64,000 nucleotides of DNA from Anarhynchus alexandrinus (taxonomy: Eukaryota > Chordata > Aves > Charadriiformes > Charadriidae): positions 5,898,846-5,962,845 of the forward strand of contig VUYV01000036.1 in the NCBI GenBank assembly GCA_008711295.1, given 5' to 3'. Position 1 is the first letter of the stretch; each line of letters opens with the position of its first letter. The notes under the pieces were generated by a model. It was not told where the DNA came from and did not search any database. It worked only from the letters and a program-made list of their open reading frames with translations. Shown here one piece after another: positions 52,801 to 63,963 of this stretch. A program made the translations under genes and the position numbers.

Positions 52801-55342
52801 CTACAGAGGAAAAAAAAATCTTAAGAAGTTTGAAAGGATAGATTTAATACAAATTATAAAATAATTTGCTTTTGGTAGAAGGAACACATGCTATCACTGT
52901 TTCACATCTCTTTTGTGGGCTCTAATCTAATCTTCATTTAGACCAAATTATATTGATAGCATAGGGAATTTGCCTTGAGTAAGGACAATAATTTGGCCTT
53001 TGCAGAGTAAAGTAACAATACTGGTCTCATACACTGTTATTATAGATTGTTTTTATTAATTCTGATGTTGGCTAGTCCATCAGAAAAATGTGTCAGTAAT
53101 TCGACAAAACCTTTGTTTATAACTTCTCTAAGAGATTAACAAAACTGAGAATGACTTTGAAAAATTTGACTGTCTGCCTCTTGAGATTTAACTAGCGCCA
53201 GAAAGGGCTCAAACTCTGAAATATTCATAAATCAGTGATGCATAATTTGTAAATTTGTACTTTATATCATGTACAACTTTCTCTATCCTAAAGAGCATTT
53301 TATATTTCTTGTTAACAGTGAATGCAAATAATGCTCAATGGAATTCTGCAGTGACCTTTGTTTTATTACAATTACTGCATATTTATAAATGAACAGCTAA
53401 ACTTCAATTTGAGAACTACAACAACTTTGAGTTGGAATCCTTTGATAAAACACAACTGAATAAACTTCATAAAATTAATTCCCTAAGAAGAGAAAAAGAA
53501 AGTCTCCTCTGAAAATTCCTCTGTGTATACCAACACACAGAGCAGATTTTTCCACGCTTTTGCAAACAGAAAACTAAACAAAACAGCAATATGGATAGAT
53601 TTGAGCAGAAGAGGATAAATTGCTTTAAAAAGAACACAGGAGAACCTATTAAATGTAATAGATCATATAATCACTGTATTATATAAATGTATGAAATATA
53701 AATACGTAGGTATAAAACACTGCATAATAACAAGAAATGCAGTACCTGCATTATGTCATAATATAATTCCATGTAATGTCACTGAGACCTAATAACTGGA
53801 ATCCCACTATGTAAACAGAATCACCATTAGCTTCTGTTAATGGCTGTTCTACACGTGAACACTTCCACATTTGTCAAGAGCGCAAGCAAATCAGAGGGCA
53901 AGGTCTTAAATACAGTAAACATATTGTATACTCTGTCCAGCCAGACAAAGCGTCGTAGAAGTATTTGAAGACAAACGGCACAGGTTACTAATATGAGAAG
54001 GGCAAACAAAGAAAGCATGACTGGTCTGATACATTTGATGGTACAGGACTTGGTACTATCGAGTACTTGTTCACTGGAACCAGCGTCCAGAGAGTCGGAG
54101 TTTTGTTCCTAATTTGGATATTCTTTGACTTCAGTCTGTACGCTTAATTTCTTTATATAATTTCCCCATTCTTTATCACTGTTTTCTATGTATGTTCTGT
54201 GCTCTTTAGAGTGGAGGTCTCCAGCCGCATTTGTCCCCAGCTGAGAGCAGGTCTCCACAATGTCTGATGTGCAACAGTGCACAAAAATAGAGGTTTAATT
54301 CAAGCAAAAATGGCTGTCTGGGGAACCAAAATCCTGGTTTTGGTTATAACACAGCTTCCGACATACTATTTCGTTGAAGCCATGAATGTTTTAAGCAAGC
54401 AATGAGCTCACTGAAAACTGGTATTCAGATCCTATACAGTACATTTGTGATCTCGCTGAAGGCAGGGCAAACGCTTGACGGCAGCAGGCTGACCTTTCCC
54501 ACAAAATAAGTAATATGCCATCTTGTTAGTGAGAGAAGCGCTGAACAAAATACTGATAGAATCTGTGATACCAAAGAAATTACCACTTAGACATATATAT
54601 ATATATAGCCAAGTGTATTTACCAATAAAGCATTTAAATAACTGGAAGCAAAGCTGTTTATATAGCCTTTTCGTACCGTAAAGGAAATTGTCTTGGTATT
54701 TTCCTTTTTGAAGGCATCAGAAAATGCACTTACGGATTGATCCAAATCCCACCAAATGCAGTACACAGCTGTGAAGTGCTGATTATTCTTGCGCACAAAC
54801 TTCTAAACTTTACATCAAACCAAGAAGTTTCACAGTGTACTGAAGTAAATCAGGGGGAAATGATCAATACACCACAAACTGAAGTACAATCATTAGTGAT
54901 AATAGCATATAATCCTTGAAAACAAAGGTAGTGCTTATTGATTAAAGGAATTTCTGATCATTAATGCTTTCTCTATAGTACATCCTTTCAAAAAAAAAAA
55001 TCTGAAATCAAACTTGCATGCCTCTGATAAAGCATCCTATTATGTGTGGTCCAGAGTGAAATATGTACTAAGAATATAAATGTTTAGGGTCATCATTTTC
55101 TTTTAGCAAAGTAAGTCAAAGAGGGCATTATATGAAGCACACTGGAATCCATAGGAGATTTTGAAACATTCCCTTCAACTGGGAACCAGACACTTAAAGA
55201 AGAAACACAATGTGTCCAACTGATTTTACGAAAGTTTACATGATGATTTTGGAAATGAACATTTTAGGAGAAACAATATTCATGTAAAAAATATTTAAAG
55301 TGAAATATTTTTTCCTTACATTCTGGATTCTCACTGAGATCA

Positions 55343-55391
55343 AACTGCTCATAACAGTGTGATAACAAACTGCTCATAACTGCTCATAACC
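55343..55391. repeat. CTGCTCATAA short repeat, three copies
   Basis: The decamer occurs at about 55344, 55369 and 55379; the last two are directly adjacent. It is a local duplication in otherwise unremarkable sequence. Confidence 0.7.
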
Positions 55392-57523
55392 TGCATGGTA
55401 ACAGGTTATTTTAGCATATAGTTTTAAGTTTTTAAGTAATATTTTATAAGTCATAATGAAAAATACCTTTCACGCAAAATTAAAAAGCCTGTTCTTCCAT
55501 CAGTGCTCACCTTCTTTTCTCCCCTTGAACTCATGGATAAAAGAACCACTGCAAGCAGCAGGATATAAAAAATTATTGAGAGTCTATGTTACTGCACTAA
55601 TTCAATACTCTGGACAACAGATTTACTTATTTTGGGTTTTCTATATTTTGCTTTAGTCTCAAATAGTTGTTGCATATAAATATTAAATATCCCTGTAGAA
55701 ATGTAAGGTTGTTAGACTCCATTTTGTAACTTTTGATCTTCCTAGACAAATCCCGCACTGATTTAACAGTTTAAATCCTCTGACGGAGCCATGTTATGAC
55801 ATGTTATTATTGCCTATGACTTTCTGACTAGGGATGTCCAGCCTACTCAGCCAGCTAGTGAACTCTGGGTATGTAATGAATATTATGAATTCATCTTAAA
55901 TGTGTACAACAGGAGGTGGTCATTCATGGAACAACATATGAATAAATGCATACCTGCCATGAAAGCTTCACAAAACTATCTGCATCCTATATCCTATTAT
56001 TTAACAATGTGTCATAAATTATTGTTTTAAAGAGACGTCCATTATAGCAAATCCTCAGTTAAGATGCCCCTGTTGTTTTCAGATCTGAAATCGGGGGAAA
56101 ATAAAATCAGTTGCTGAATACTGAGATGCTGGTACACAGTGAGCTGTTAGAATTTGTGACAAAGTAGACCAATGCTACATTTCTAGCATATTAAAAATCC
56201 CTACTAAAATTATTTTAGACTGGCTGAACAAGATACACAAGCCTGGAACTCCAAATGCCAAGACTTCATTAATGTGAATATATTTTTTTCTTCTGTTGGA
56301 TGAAAGTAAGAAGACGAAAGAATTATCTTCCTTGTTCTATGACAGTTCAGACATGGCAGTAAAACACAGAGGAAACCTCTCTCTCAGTTTCTAAGTAACT
56401 ATTATAAAACCCCACAATAATATTTTGGCTTTGTAGTGGTCACAATAAGAAAATATATTTTTGCACTCTTATTATCATCATTCATAAAATTGTATGGATT
56501 GACTACATGCAAAGGCTTTACAGGTCCACAAAAGTTGGAACTGAGCCCTGTTTTATTGACAGAAACTTCATGAGATACTTCAGTCACAGCACTGAAGATC
56601 AAGAGGACAAATTCCCCCGAGCCCTTAAATTCCGGCCCCTGCCAGAATGTTCATTGAGATCTATTTGCTAGTGCTTTGATCCAGGCTAAGCACCTCTGAT
56701 GGAAGGCTGTGGAGAAGGATCAAGATACAATGAAACTGGGTCTTAGTGCAAATGTGGCGATTTTCAATATTGCTTTAATCAGTGACACCAAAGATGATCT
56801 GCCTACGGAAGAAATGCTGATTAAACTACGTATTTCCAAACCATTTTCTTCAAAAAATAACAGTTACAGATTCCTTTTTTGACCTAGTTCCTTTTATTGT
56901 TCAACACTCTTCAGCACTTTTAGAAACACAATCATCCATTGTGCACTTGTCACATCTTTTGTAAAATGCAACACTTTTTAAAAAAGGAAAAATACTGACT
57001 TTCATCCATTTTCCTAAGCCATTTATCATATTCAAAATTGTAAAAATCTTCAGAGGTTCAAAAAAAGAAACAGTAGGCTTTAATCTAAATGCTCTCTACT
57101 TACATTATGGTTCTAAAATGTGACTGGAAATAGTTTTTGGAAAAGATTTTGCACTTCGTACAGTCAAGCTTGATGAAAGCAAATCTGAAGGATGGGAGGG
57201 TATGCATAATCCCGTAGAAAGCTGTCAGGTCTTTGCAATTCCTTCCTGAAAGTCATTGCTAGGCAATGTCAGTACCAAACCTCAAAGTAATACACGAATT
57301 CATAAAACACAATCTTACCAAGTCCAGAGCACTCTCACAGTGCAACCACCATTCCCCTTAAAACTCAAATTACACTAACAAAACTGTACTTTCAGTTGCC
57401 ACTATGAACTCTAACAACAAGAAACCATTCTCTTAGTTATTGGTCAACCTTACTTTTGCTAGCTGCGCCGATATAACTTGAACCAGACTGCCTGTGAAAA
57501 CAAAATTTGCATTTCTTGCCTAA

Positions 57524-57802
57524 ATGTTTGCTGACACAAGCGATGAATTGTGTTACATTTGTGGAAGGAATATGCTACATTTTGATTCCTCAATAAAGCC
57601 TCCAACTGAACTACAAAACAGCTTTATACATACAAATACACTGATGGATGTGCTTGATATATGCGACTATATCTACAGAAAACAAAGACTCAACACACCT
57701 CTCTCGCAGATTTTTAGGCTTCTGAGGAAAGGGGGAAAATGCTTTAAACACCGAGTGGAAGACAAAGAGCGTACTACTACTGAGAAGTACCGTGAGGCTT
57801 AA
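57524..57802 (+). other. Unrecognised 92-codon open frame
   Basis: The frame starts MFADTSDELCYICGRN and ends in a charged tail; an AATAAA lies about 65 bases beyond the stop (57871-57876). It is antisense to ADGRB3 and about 2.4 kb from the coding exon. No domain is recognised: a CxxC pair (residues 10-13) is present but no zinc-finger pattern is complete. Length alone does not separate it from chance in intronic sequence. Confidence 0.15.
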
Positions 57803-58113
57803 TTTGCTAACTGATTATAACTTTTAGTAACAATCTGATGAACAATTTCCAAGTGCATTAAAGTAATTAAATAAAACATTGAAATAATTGTATTACTGTT
57901 AAAATTCTCAGCAACACATAAAAAAAAAACAACCTACGAGTACAGTGTAAAACAAGTGAAGGAAACCTTCCACCTACCAAACAAAATTTCCAACCCCCTC
58001 TAACAATGCCGTTTCTCAAGCTAATATCCAGGAAAACCGGGAAGTAGAGGCAGGAATTAAAATACGTCTGAAATTGGAAGCTAAATAAGTTGGAAACGTG
58101 TTTCAAAATTTAA

Positions 58114-58138
58114 GGGGGGAGGGAAAGGGGGGAGGGGG
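58114..58138 (+). repeat. G-rich tract with four G runs (potential G-quadruplex)
   Basis: Four runs of three or more G are separated by one to three bases, immediately left of the CpG island. This fits the quadruplex pattern. Such tracts are common near promoters. Confidence 0.6.
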
Positions 58139-58219
58139 TGTAGAATTGTTTGCCCTAAGCTTCCTCTGTCCTTTCCACCGCGCACATTTCAGAAATAGGT
58201 GTTTTATATGGGAGACACG

Positions 58220-58760
58220 GATTTTTGCGATCGGTGTGAAGGGCCCCCGGCGGTCCCCTCCGTGCGCGCACTCCTTCTTCCCCAGCCCCACCGAGGCGGT
58301 GGTACCCTAGGATGGACATCAGAGCCGGGAAGGGGGGGGGATGCGCCTTTCTCCCACCCGTGGGAGTGACTCCAGCAGCGCTGAGGCCGCGGGGAAAAGC
58401 GCTGCCCGCCCGCGGCCCCCCGCTAGACTTGCGCGGGGCTGGGAAGGCGGGGGGCGGCCGCCACTCCGCGGCTGCGGCTCCTACGCGCCTTTGGGTCTGC
58501 GGCGTTTGTATTTCCTAATGGGCGCCGCGGTTCCCCCCTGCCCTGACCCGTGACATGCACGGCGGAGGGGGCGCAAGCAGCGCGTCCCCCCCCAAACTTT
58601 TACGGCCCGCTTATTAGGGGCGGTGCGAGCCCCTTCCGCACCAGCGCAGCGCCCTGCGCGGAGGGCTGAGGCGGCGGCTGCTCCGGCCCCGGCTCTGCCT
58701 GCTGCCCCCCGGGCTCCGCGGCCGGGGCTGCCCCAACCTCCCAGGGCACTAATTAGCTCT
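58220..58760. promoter_or_regulatory. CpG island inside the ADGRB3 intron
   Basis: This block is sharply GC-rich against an AT-rich intron and dense in CpG: nine CpGs in the 60 bases 58381-58440. It contains GCGGCCGC at about 58456, GGGGCGG-type SP1 sites and GGCGCCGCGG. It lies about 1.5 kb downstream of the first coding exon. In vertebrates such islands usually mark a promoter or a Polycomb-type regulatory element. It could serve an alternative ADGRB3 start or an antisense transcript. No conserved coding frame is recognisable in it. Confidence 0.7.
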
Positions 58761-59365
58761 AAACGATGTTAAATACCATCCCTGCAGCTGCACAGGCTTC
58801 TCTGGGAGGTGTTTTGTTTTTGTTTTTGTTTTTTACAGGAGAGGAGCTTCGCCGTCATTTAAGATCCTTTGCTGGGCTCCGAGCTGCTGGGTGAGGCGCT
58901 GACCTGCAGGACACCAAAAGTGTCCCTCCATCCCTTGCCTCCCCCCCATCCCCCGGCCCTGCCCGCGGCCGCTGGCACCGCGGCAGCTGGAGCAAGTTCA
59001 GCTTTTCTTCTCCCACAGCACTGGGGCTTGGCTGCCCTTAAAGAAAATCCTCTCCTAACAACGTGTCAATGTTACATTCCTCCACAAAGCAACTTCTATT
59101 AGGGGGGGCTGGGAGCTTGGCACTGCCTCGCCACAGACTGGGAGCTTTGTGGCTATGCAGAAAACAAGGAGAGAGGGAACATTTCCTGCATTAAAATGCA
59201 ATACCCTGGGCTTCGTGATTTATCCCTTGCCGCAGGGGCACATCCCCTCCCTCCCCTGTTCCCGCACGGCTGCTCTGAAAGACCCCCTCGACCATAGATT
59301 GCAGCCAGAAGCCCCCATCTAGGTTCACACTATGCTTTCTTTGCCTCTCATACCCGCGATGTGCT

Positions 59366-59398
<33 letters not shown>

Positions 59399-60202
59399 AA
59401 CACCACAGACAAAACCCGNACAAGGAGGTATGAAGCGGAGGGGCTAGGCAGAGGCTGCCACTCTAATTCCTGGACCTCTGTCTTCCCACCCTTCCACAAG
59501 CCCCCCCCTTTTCCAATAGGGACACGAAGCAGCTGCCGGGACTATCGTATCAACCACCCCCTCACTAATATTGCCGTGAGATTCTGAGCCTTCATCTCTG
59601 GGAGCCAGAGCTCCCAGCAAGTCGAAACAGCATGTCCTGACTCCGCATGGTGCCTCACATCTTTAGGTACCACAGGCAGAGGGTTCACCCTGAAGCACTG
59701 CATTTGCTTGTGGTTTGTTTTTAGGTTGCTGAGGTCTGGCCCAGTGGAGATCGGGTGTCCTGACCATGGGAAATCTCCTGGTCTCTTAGTCAGGTTGCCC
59801 GCATGCCTTTGGAAATGTTTTCCTTGCAAAGTCAAGGGATTGTATCAAGAGGGCCAAGATTTTGTAGTCAGGTGGTTGCAGTAAAGAGGTGATGAGGGGG
59901 AGAGCCGATTCCTGGCTTGCCACCTGTGGGCATTACTGTAAGTGGGGGCTGAAAACAGATGGATCCTACTTATGAGGAGTTTCAACAGTGCTCAGCAGAA
60001 CTATACGCTCAAGGTTAGGCCAGTTTAGAAATGGAAACGCAGCTCTCCCTGCCCTGAGGGAGTGTGCGTCTTCTCCAGCCTTTTTGCCTCGTCTAGAGGA
60101 GAGCTGGAGTGGAGAGCAAGTCAAATGAACGTGAGTATCGGAGCCGGCAGCAGGACCTACATACCGGTGCGGGATTCAGCCCCCCCTCCAAGAAGCACCT
60201 AC
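58761..60202. other. Intronic sequence between the CpG island and the ADGRB3 coding exon
   Basis: Moderately GC-rich shoulder of the CpG island with the poly-C run at 59367 and the ambiguous base at 59419. Open frames on both strands here are low-complexity or antisense read-through. The GC richness fades by about 59500. Confidence 0.55.
59367..59396 (+). repeat. Poly-C homopolymer of about 30 bases
   Basis: An unbroken C run (G on the ADGRB3 coding strand) is followed by A-rich sequence and an ambiguous base at 59419. Length calls in such runs are unreliable, so the true length may differ. Confidence 0.9.
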
Positions 60203-60956
60203 CTTCTTTTGGCGGCCGTTTGGCTTCTCTGGTGAGGTTGCAGACCTGGGTGGTTTGCAGCTCCTGGGTCAGGCAGCCCTCCGTCTGCTCGTTGAGGGGC
60301 AGCACCACGTTATTGAGCAACACCAGGGACTGGTCGTCTATTCCCCATTCTCCCAAATGCTGAGGGCAGGTGCATTTTGTATACATGATCCCACAGGACT
60401 CGGTTCTCCCGTTCTCGGATTTCAAGCAGCTCTCCAACCAAGTGCATAACACATGGCACCCAAACTGGCTTGGGCTCACCTTGTTCAACACCAAAAACTC
60501 AAAGAAGGATTTTTGGTCGTCTTCTTTTTTGTGTAATCCTGGGAAATCGATAGGATAGACGCGGCGTATCTGAATAAAATTCTTATCATACTGCAGAAAT
60601 ACAAAAGCATTCTTGGAATCGCAGAGCTGCATTATAGAATGGTTATTTTTTAAAAGATCCTTTATTTTTTCATGGGAAAAATGATCAAACTGATAAGCCA
60701 AGAGGGAAAAGTTGGAGCAGCTGAAGTCCTTTTTGGAAAATTTCAGGTAAATACTATATTTGGTCGGATCTGGATTTTCCAGCGTCCAAGTGCAGTTTGT
60801 GAAGTTTTTAGGAAACATTTCACTTACAGAATACGATCCATAAATGACCCCCTTCACCAACGTGGAACACCAGAAGTCTTGGGCAGCATTAAATCCAAAC
60901 ATAACCAGTAGATAGGTGGAAAATATATAAATCAGCAAATTACGAACAGCCTTCAT
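60203..60956 (-). CDS. ADGRB3: ADGRB3 (BAI3) first coding exon: signal peptide, CUB domain, Cys-rich segment
   Basis: This exon encodes the N-terminus of adhesion GPCR B3, a neuronal cell-surface receptor whose family binds C1q-like ligands and regulates synapses. The translation from the ATG at 60956-60954 matches the vertebrate BAI3 N-terminus over essentially all 251 codons, with scattered substitutions. Residues 1-24/25 form a signal peptide: a basic start, a hydrophobic core, then NAA before QD. Residues about 30-159 are the CUB domain, with cysteines 30, 55, 80 and 112. Residues 167-239 form a second cysteine-rich segment (167, 171, 177, 188, 195, 197, 228, 239). N-glycosylation sequons lie at N51, N54, N82, N105 and N240. 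Similarity stops after PPKE, exactly where AAAAGAAG|GTAGGT gives a strong donor (GT at 60202-60201), leaving one base of the next codon (phase 1). The open frame running on to 60093 is intron read-through. The full protein is about 1,500 residues, so this is roughly the first sixth. The frame is intact. Confidence 0.97.
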
Positions 60957-60971
60957 CCTATGTCATTTGGC
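60957..60971 (-). other. ADGRB3: 5' UTR part of the ADGRB3 first coding exon, with splice acceptor
   Basis: Read on the minus strand, a pyrimidine-rich tract ending CTCCTGCAG|G (AG at 60973-60972) precedes the ATG by only 15 bases. This is a typical 3' splice site, so the exon most likely starts at 60971 and the rest of the 5' UTR comes from one or more upstream exons. The context of the main ATG has A at -3, which is favourable. The acceptor is inferred from sequence alone; transcription through this point would also be possible. Confidence 0.75.
60958..60966 (-). promoter_or_regulatory. Two-codon upstream ORF (ATG ACA TAG) before the ADGRB3 start
   Basis: Within the short exonic leader an ATG at 60966-60964 is followed by one codon and then TAG at 60960-60958. 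The stop ends one base before the main ATG. Such a minimal uORF can hold ribosomes or allow reinitiation. Whether it is used or conserved cannot be judged from one genome. Confidence 0.5.
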
Positions 60972-63707
60972 CTGCAGGAGATGAAACGAAATAAAAATGC
61001 AAGTAGAATTCTTCACGCATTGAAAACCAAACTCCTTCCAATATTCGAGCCAGCTGTTTTCAAGCTTCCCGTTAGAGCCCCTTTCAGAAAGAAGGGCAGG
61101 TAATTTTTATTTTATAACGCAAGGGACGGGTTTGCTGCTGTGTGCACAGCGCCATCACGTGGCCATCGCGACAGCCAAGTCTTCCACAGCCAAATTAAAA
61201 AACAACATCTATTAGATTATTAATAGGACTGTCCTCTCCTGTCTAGGATGTAGTCATCATGGCGTGGACTAGAACTGCTCAACTTAGGTAAAAAACCCAG
61301 ACGCCTTACCCGGCAGACCAAGAAAAGGGCAACTTATTTATTTATTTATTCGAAAAGTAAATAAGTAGTCTGCTATAGTCATATAGGTGCATATACAATA
61401 CGCACATGCAGAATTTCACCGGAATAGAACGAGAAAGCTAGCAGCGTCTGTTGTTATATATTATCCTTCCATTAAGTCTGAGAAGTAACTGTGAAGAATT
61501 ACAGCCATAATTTAAAAATGCACAAATTATTATTTGCTGCAGATGGAACATTATCTCCCATATGCCTACATGCCTTCGCCCTGGCCACCTGGTATACAGA
61601 GGTCTCTATAAAAAGAAAACACAGGCAAGAAATACAGAGATTACTGTGTTAATAAAATTTTGAGACTATTGGAGAAAGAAACAAAGACAGACAGATGAAA
61701 CTAGTGCTGGTCTGACGCTACCACAAAGTGCCAGCTTTTTAAGATAATAATTTCAATGTGCTTCAACCTCTCAGGATATATAAAACGGATCGCTATTAGC
61801 GTCTACAACCAGTAGCTCTATATAGCTGGCAGTGCTACAGCAGGATCTCTGCACCTATTGGACTGCACTTGCCCTCTTATTACGAATATCTTGTACTGTC
61901 TGATTAGCTCCTGTGTTTTGCAGATGTGCGCTTGAATGATGAAAGACATACTACATTTTCTCGGCTAGTATCTCCAAATAAAGCTGTTTTACTGCACCTG
62001 TCAACCGTTACAGCCTCCACATGCTCTGTTCTCTTAACAGTGGCCTAGGTTAATAAAGCGAACCTTAGTTATATTTACCTCCGTAACGTTATCCAAAAAA
62101 TTCAAACGGAACGTTTTCAGCATTAACCTTTGAGAAGTTGCTTATCTCTGACAAATGAGTAGCTTTTCGCCTTCTGCTCTTAAATGCAAGCAGACAGAAG
62201 TGGTGCCAAGCTAATTTCAAAACTCTCTAGATTGCAGTCTCTTCCACTGTTGCTCTGTAAGCAGAGGCAGACATACACACACAGGCACCGTTACTGAGTT
62301 TTGATGTGTGTCTTTGCCTAGCTTTTCATCTCCTCACCAAACAGCAAGGCATCTTCTGTCTCCCATTGCGTAACACGCAGCAAATCACCGGATTAAGCTC
62401 CCTTGAAGAGATTTTCGTATCTCCTAGATTATAATTCAAACTCTGAATCTTGAAATGGGCAAAGCAGCACCAACTCTAACCCTCTTTATAGCGGAGGTTT
62501 AGGAAAAAAAAAAAGAAAAAAGCAGAGCTGCTGCTGGGTCTATCCACACGGTTGGATTTTCTCCTTTCTGAGCGTCCATCTCAATGAATACCACGGTCCT
62601 CCGTCTCCAAATAGGGTTGGTACAGCATTTAAGGTTTTAAAAAAGAGAAACTTATCGGGAATTCTGGAAACAATTTCCCCTTTGCTGAAGCACTTTGCAG
62701 GCAATGCAGTTCTGCGCAGTGTTATTCAGGATGGTGTAGGCGTTGAAAGCCAATGTGACAATAAGTGTCTAAATTAGGAATTCCACCCATGAAAAGGGAT
62801 TAATTTTATAATCTGGAGAGCAAAAAGGGGGCTTATTTGCTTTTCTGTCTGAAAAGGAAAAAAGCCTCTGACTTTTCCCATCCTATGTAATATTTGCACT
62901 AGAAAAATAAAGACGTCTGCAGTGCTAGGCTGTTTTCTATGAAGAAACGTAATCAAATAGCCCTCATTTTAGTTGTGCGTTTGTTCATGCAAGGCTACTG
63001 AAACACAACATTGTCTTAATCTCTCTCTCCCTGTGTGCATTACACACGCACACATGCACACACACACCCAAACTGAGTGTGCCGGCAGCATTTCGTTTAG
63101 TTTGCAATATTGCTAAATACAAGAGTGAATCTGCTCACTGAAAGGATTAGGCACTCAGATTAAAAAGATCTTTCTTCCCCATGGAGGAGGGAGTTAAAGA
63201 ACGGCCACAAAGGCTTAAGGTTGCCCATTTGGGAAGGGGGAGAACCCTCTTCTGCTGAAAAGCAAACGGGCGTTTAGTTTGGATATTCCCCAAACTGATT
63301 TTCTAGGTGACACTGTAGTTTAGCCGAACATAGACGGCGCCATCACTCCACTTATTTTTCCCCCCAACAGAAGACCCACTGACTTCTCTTATTTTAACTT
63401 CCTATTAACCTAACATCTCCCCCCCCCCTCCAAAATTACCCCGATCGTGCACAAACCTCAGGTCTTCTCGGTCTCGCTGGAAATTACTCTCAGGGAAGCA
63501 GACCTGTCGCAAAACGGACTTCTCTAACTTTTAAACTGCAGCACTGAAGTAAATGCGGAGATCATTTTGTATGTGCTGTCTCTCTCTCTATCCTTCAGCA
63601 ACAGCCTGTCCCCCTCCTCCGCCGCCTCCTCCCCGGAATCCCAAGCTAAAAGCTCTCCAGTCGTAATCCCTGGAAATGGGAAATGGAAATGCCCCGGGCA
63701 CCCTTAC
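60972..63707 (-). other. Probable ADGRB3 upstream (5' UTR) intron
   Basis: Between the acceptor at 60972 and a consensus donor at 63706-63707 no coding frame is recognisable. The stretch holds a TTTA microsatellite near 61338-61352, a CACGTG site near 61157 in a GC-richer patch, a CA-rich repeat around 63046-63066 and C-rich runs near 63418-63428. Another UTR exon could be hidden here, since vertebrate ADGRB3 transcripts can have more than one non-coding 5' exon. Confidence 0.45.
61336..61352. repeat. TTTA microsatellite
   Basis: About four tandem TTTA units occur in the upstream intron of ADGRB3. Confidence 0.8.
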
Positions 63708-63963
63708 CTTCCACTCCGAAAGCTGTCAGGCTATTTCTCTAAAACACTAGCACCACAGGCACACGTCCCAACAACAGTGATGGAGAGATTCCCCTTCTGT
63801 CGGAAGCACCGTTTCCCATTTTCCCCGGCTCAGGTTCAAAACCAAGATTAAAAAAAGCAGCAGAAGATAAAAAACGCAGCGAGAAAACCCCCGCACGCCA
63901 CACACGCACCCCACCGAGGAAAAAAAGCAGCTTTGGCTCCGGATCCACCAAATCCAACCACAT
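63708..63963 (-). other. Candidate non-coding first exon / promoter region of ADGRB3
   Basis: Minus-strand sequence ending GGAAG|GTAAGG (exon end 63708, GT at 63707-63706) is a near-perfect splice donor. It lies about 2.7 kb upstream of the ADGRB3 coding exon in the right orientation. The preceding 250 bases are GC-richer than the intron. They contain an upstream ATG whose 74-codon frame (63963 to 63739) closes before the donor. The left edge is set by the donor. The right edge is arbitrary because no start site can be read from the sequence. A weaker alternative donor (GAG|GTTTGT) is at 63456-63455. Confidence 0.4.

Larger units (their letters stand above)
49821..58113. other. Intronic sequence, mostly unannotated
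   Basis: AT-rich with an (AT)n run at about 54593-54607 and the short repeat at 55343. A GC-richer part at 50200-50480 has overlapping frames without recognisable similarity. The unrecognised 92-codon frame lies at 57524. Confidence 0.5.
1..60202 (-). other. ADGRB3: ADGRB3 intron following the first coding exon (5' part; continues beyond the window)
   Basis: No open frame in this 60 kb encodes the next ADGRB3 segments (thrombospondin type 1 repeats, hormone-receptor motif, GAIN domain, seven helices). The next exon must therefore lie left of position 1. The gene is known in vertebrates for very long introns. The content is CR1 LINEs, simple repeats and unannotated AT-rich sequence, described in separate entries. 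Confidence 0.85.

Noticed and set aside
58098..58553. Several 60-70 codon frames in the CpG island
   Set aside because: GC-rich sequence lacks stop codons by chance; the translations are Pro/Gly/Arg-rich low complexity on overlapping frames.
59191..59499. Minus-strand 102-codon frame
   Set aside because: It is sustained by the G30 run translated as poly-Gly and includes the ambiguous base.
60093..60202. C-terminal 36 residues of the open frame beyond PPKE
   Set aside because: Similarity to ADGRB3 ends exactly at a strong splice donor; this is intron read-through.
60109..60911. Plus-strand open frames of 62-84 codons opposite the ADGRB3 exon
   Set aside because: They are antisense shadows of the conserved minus-strand coding exon and resemble no protein.
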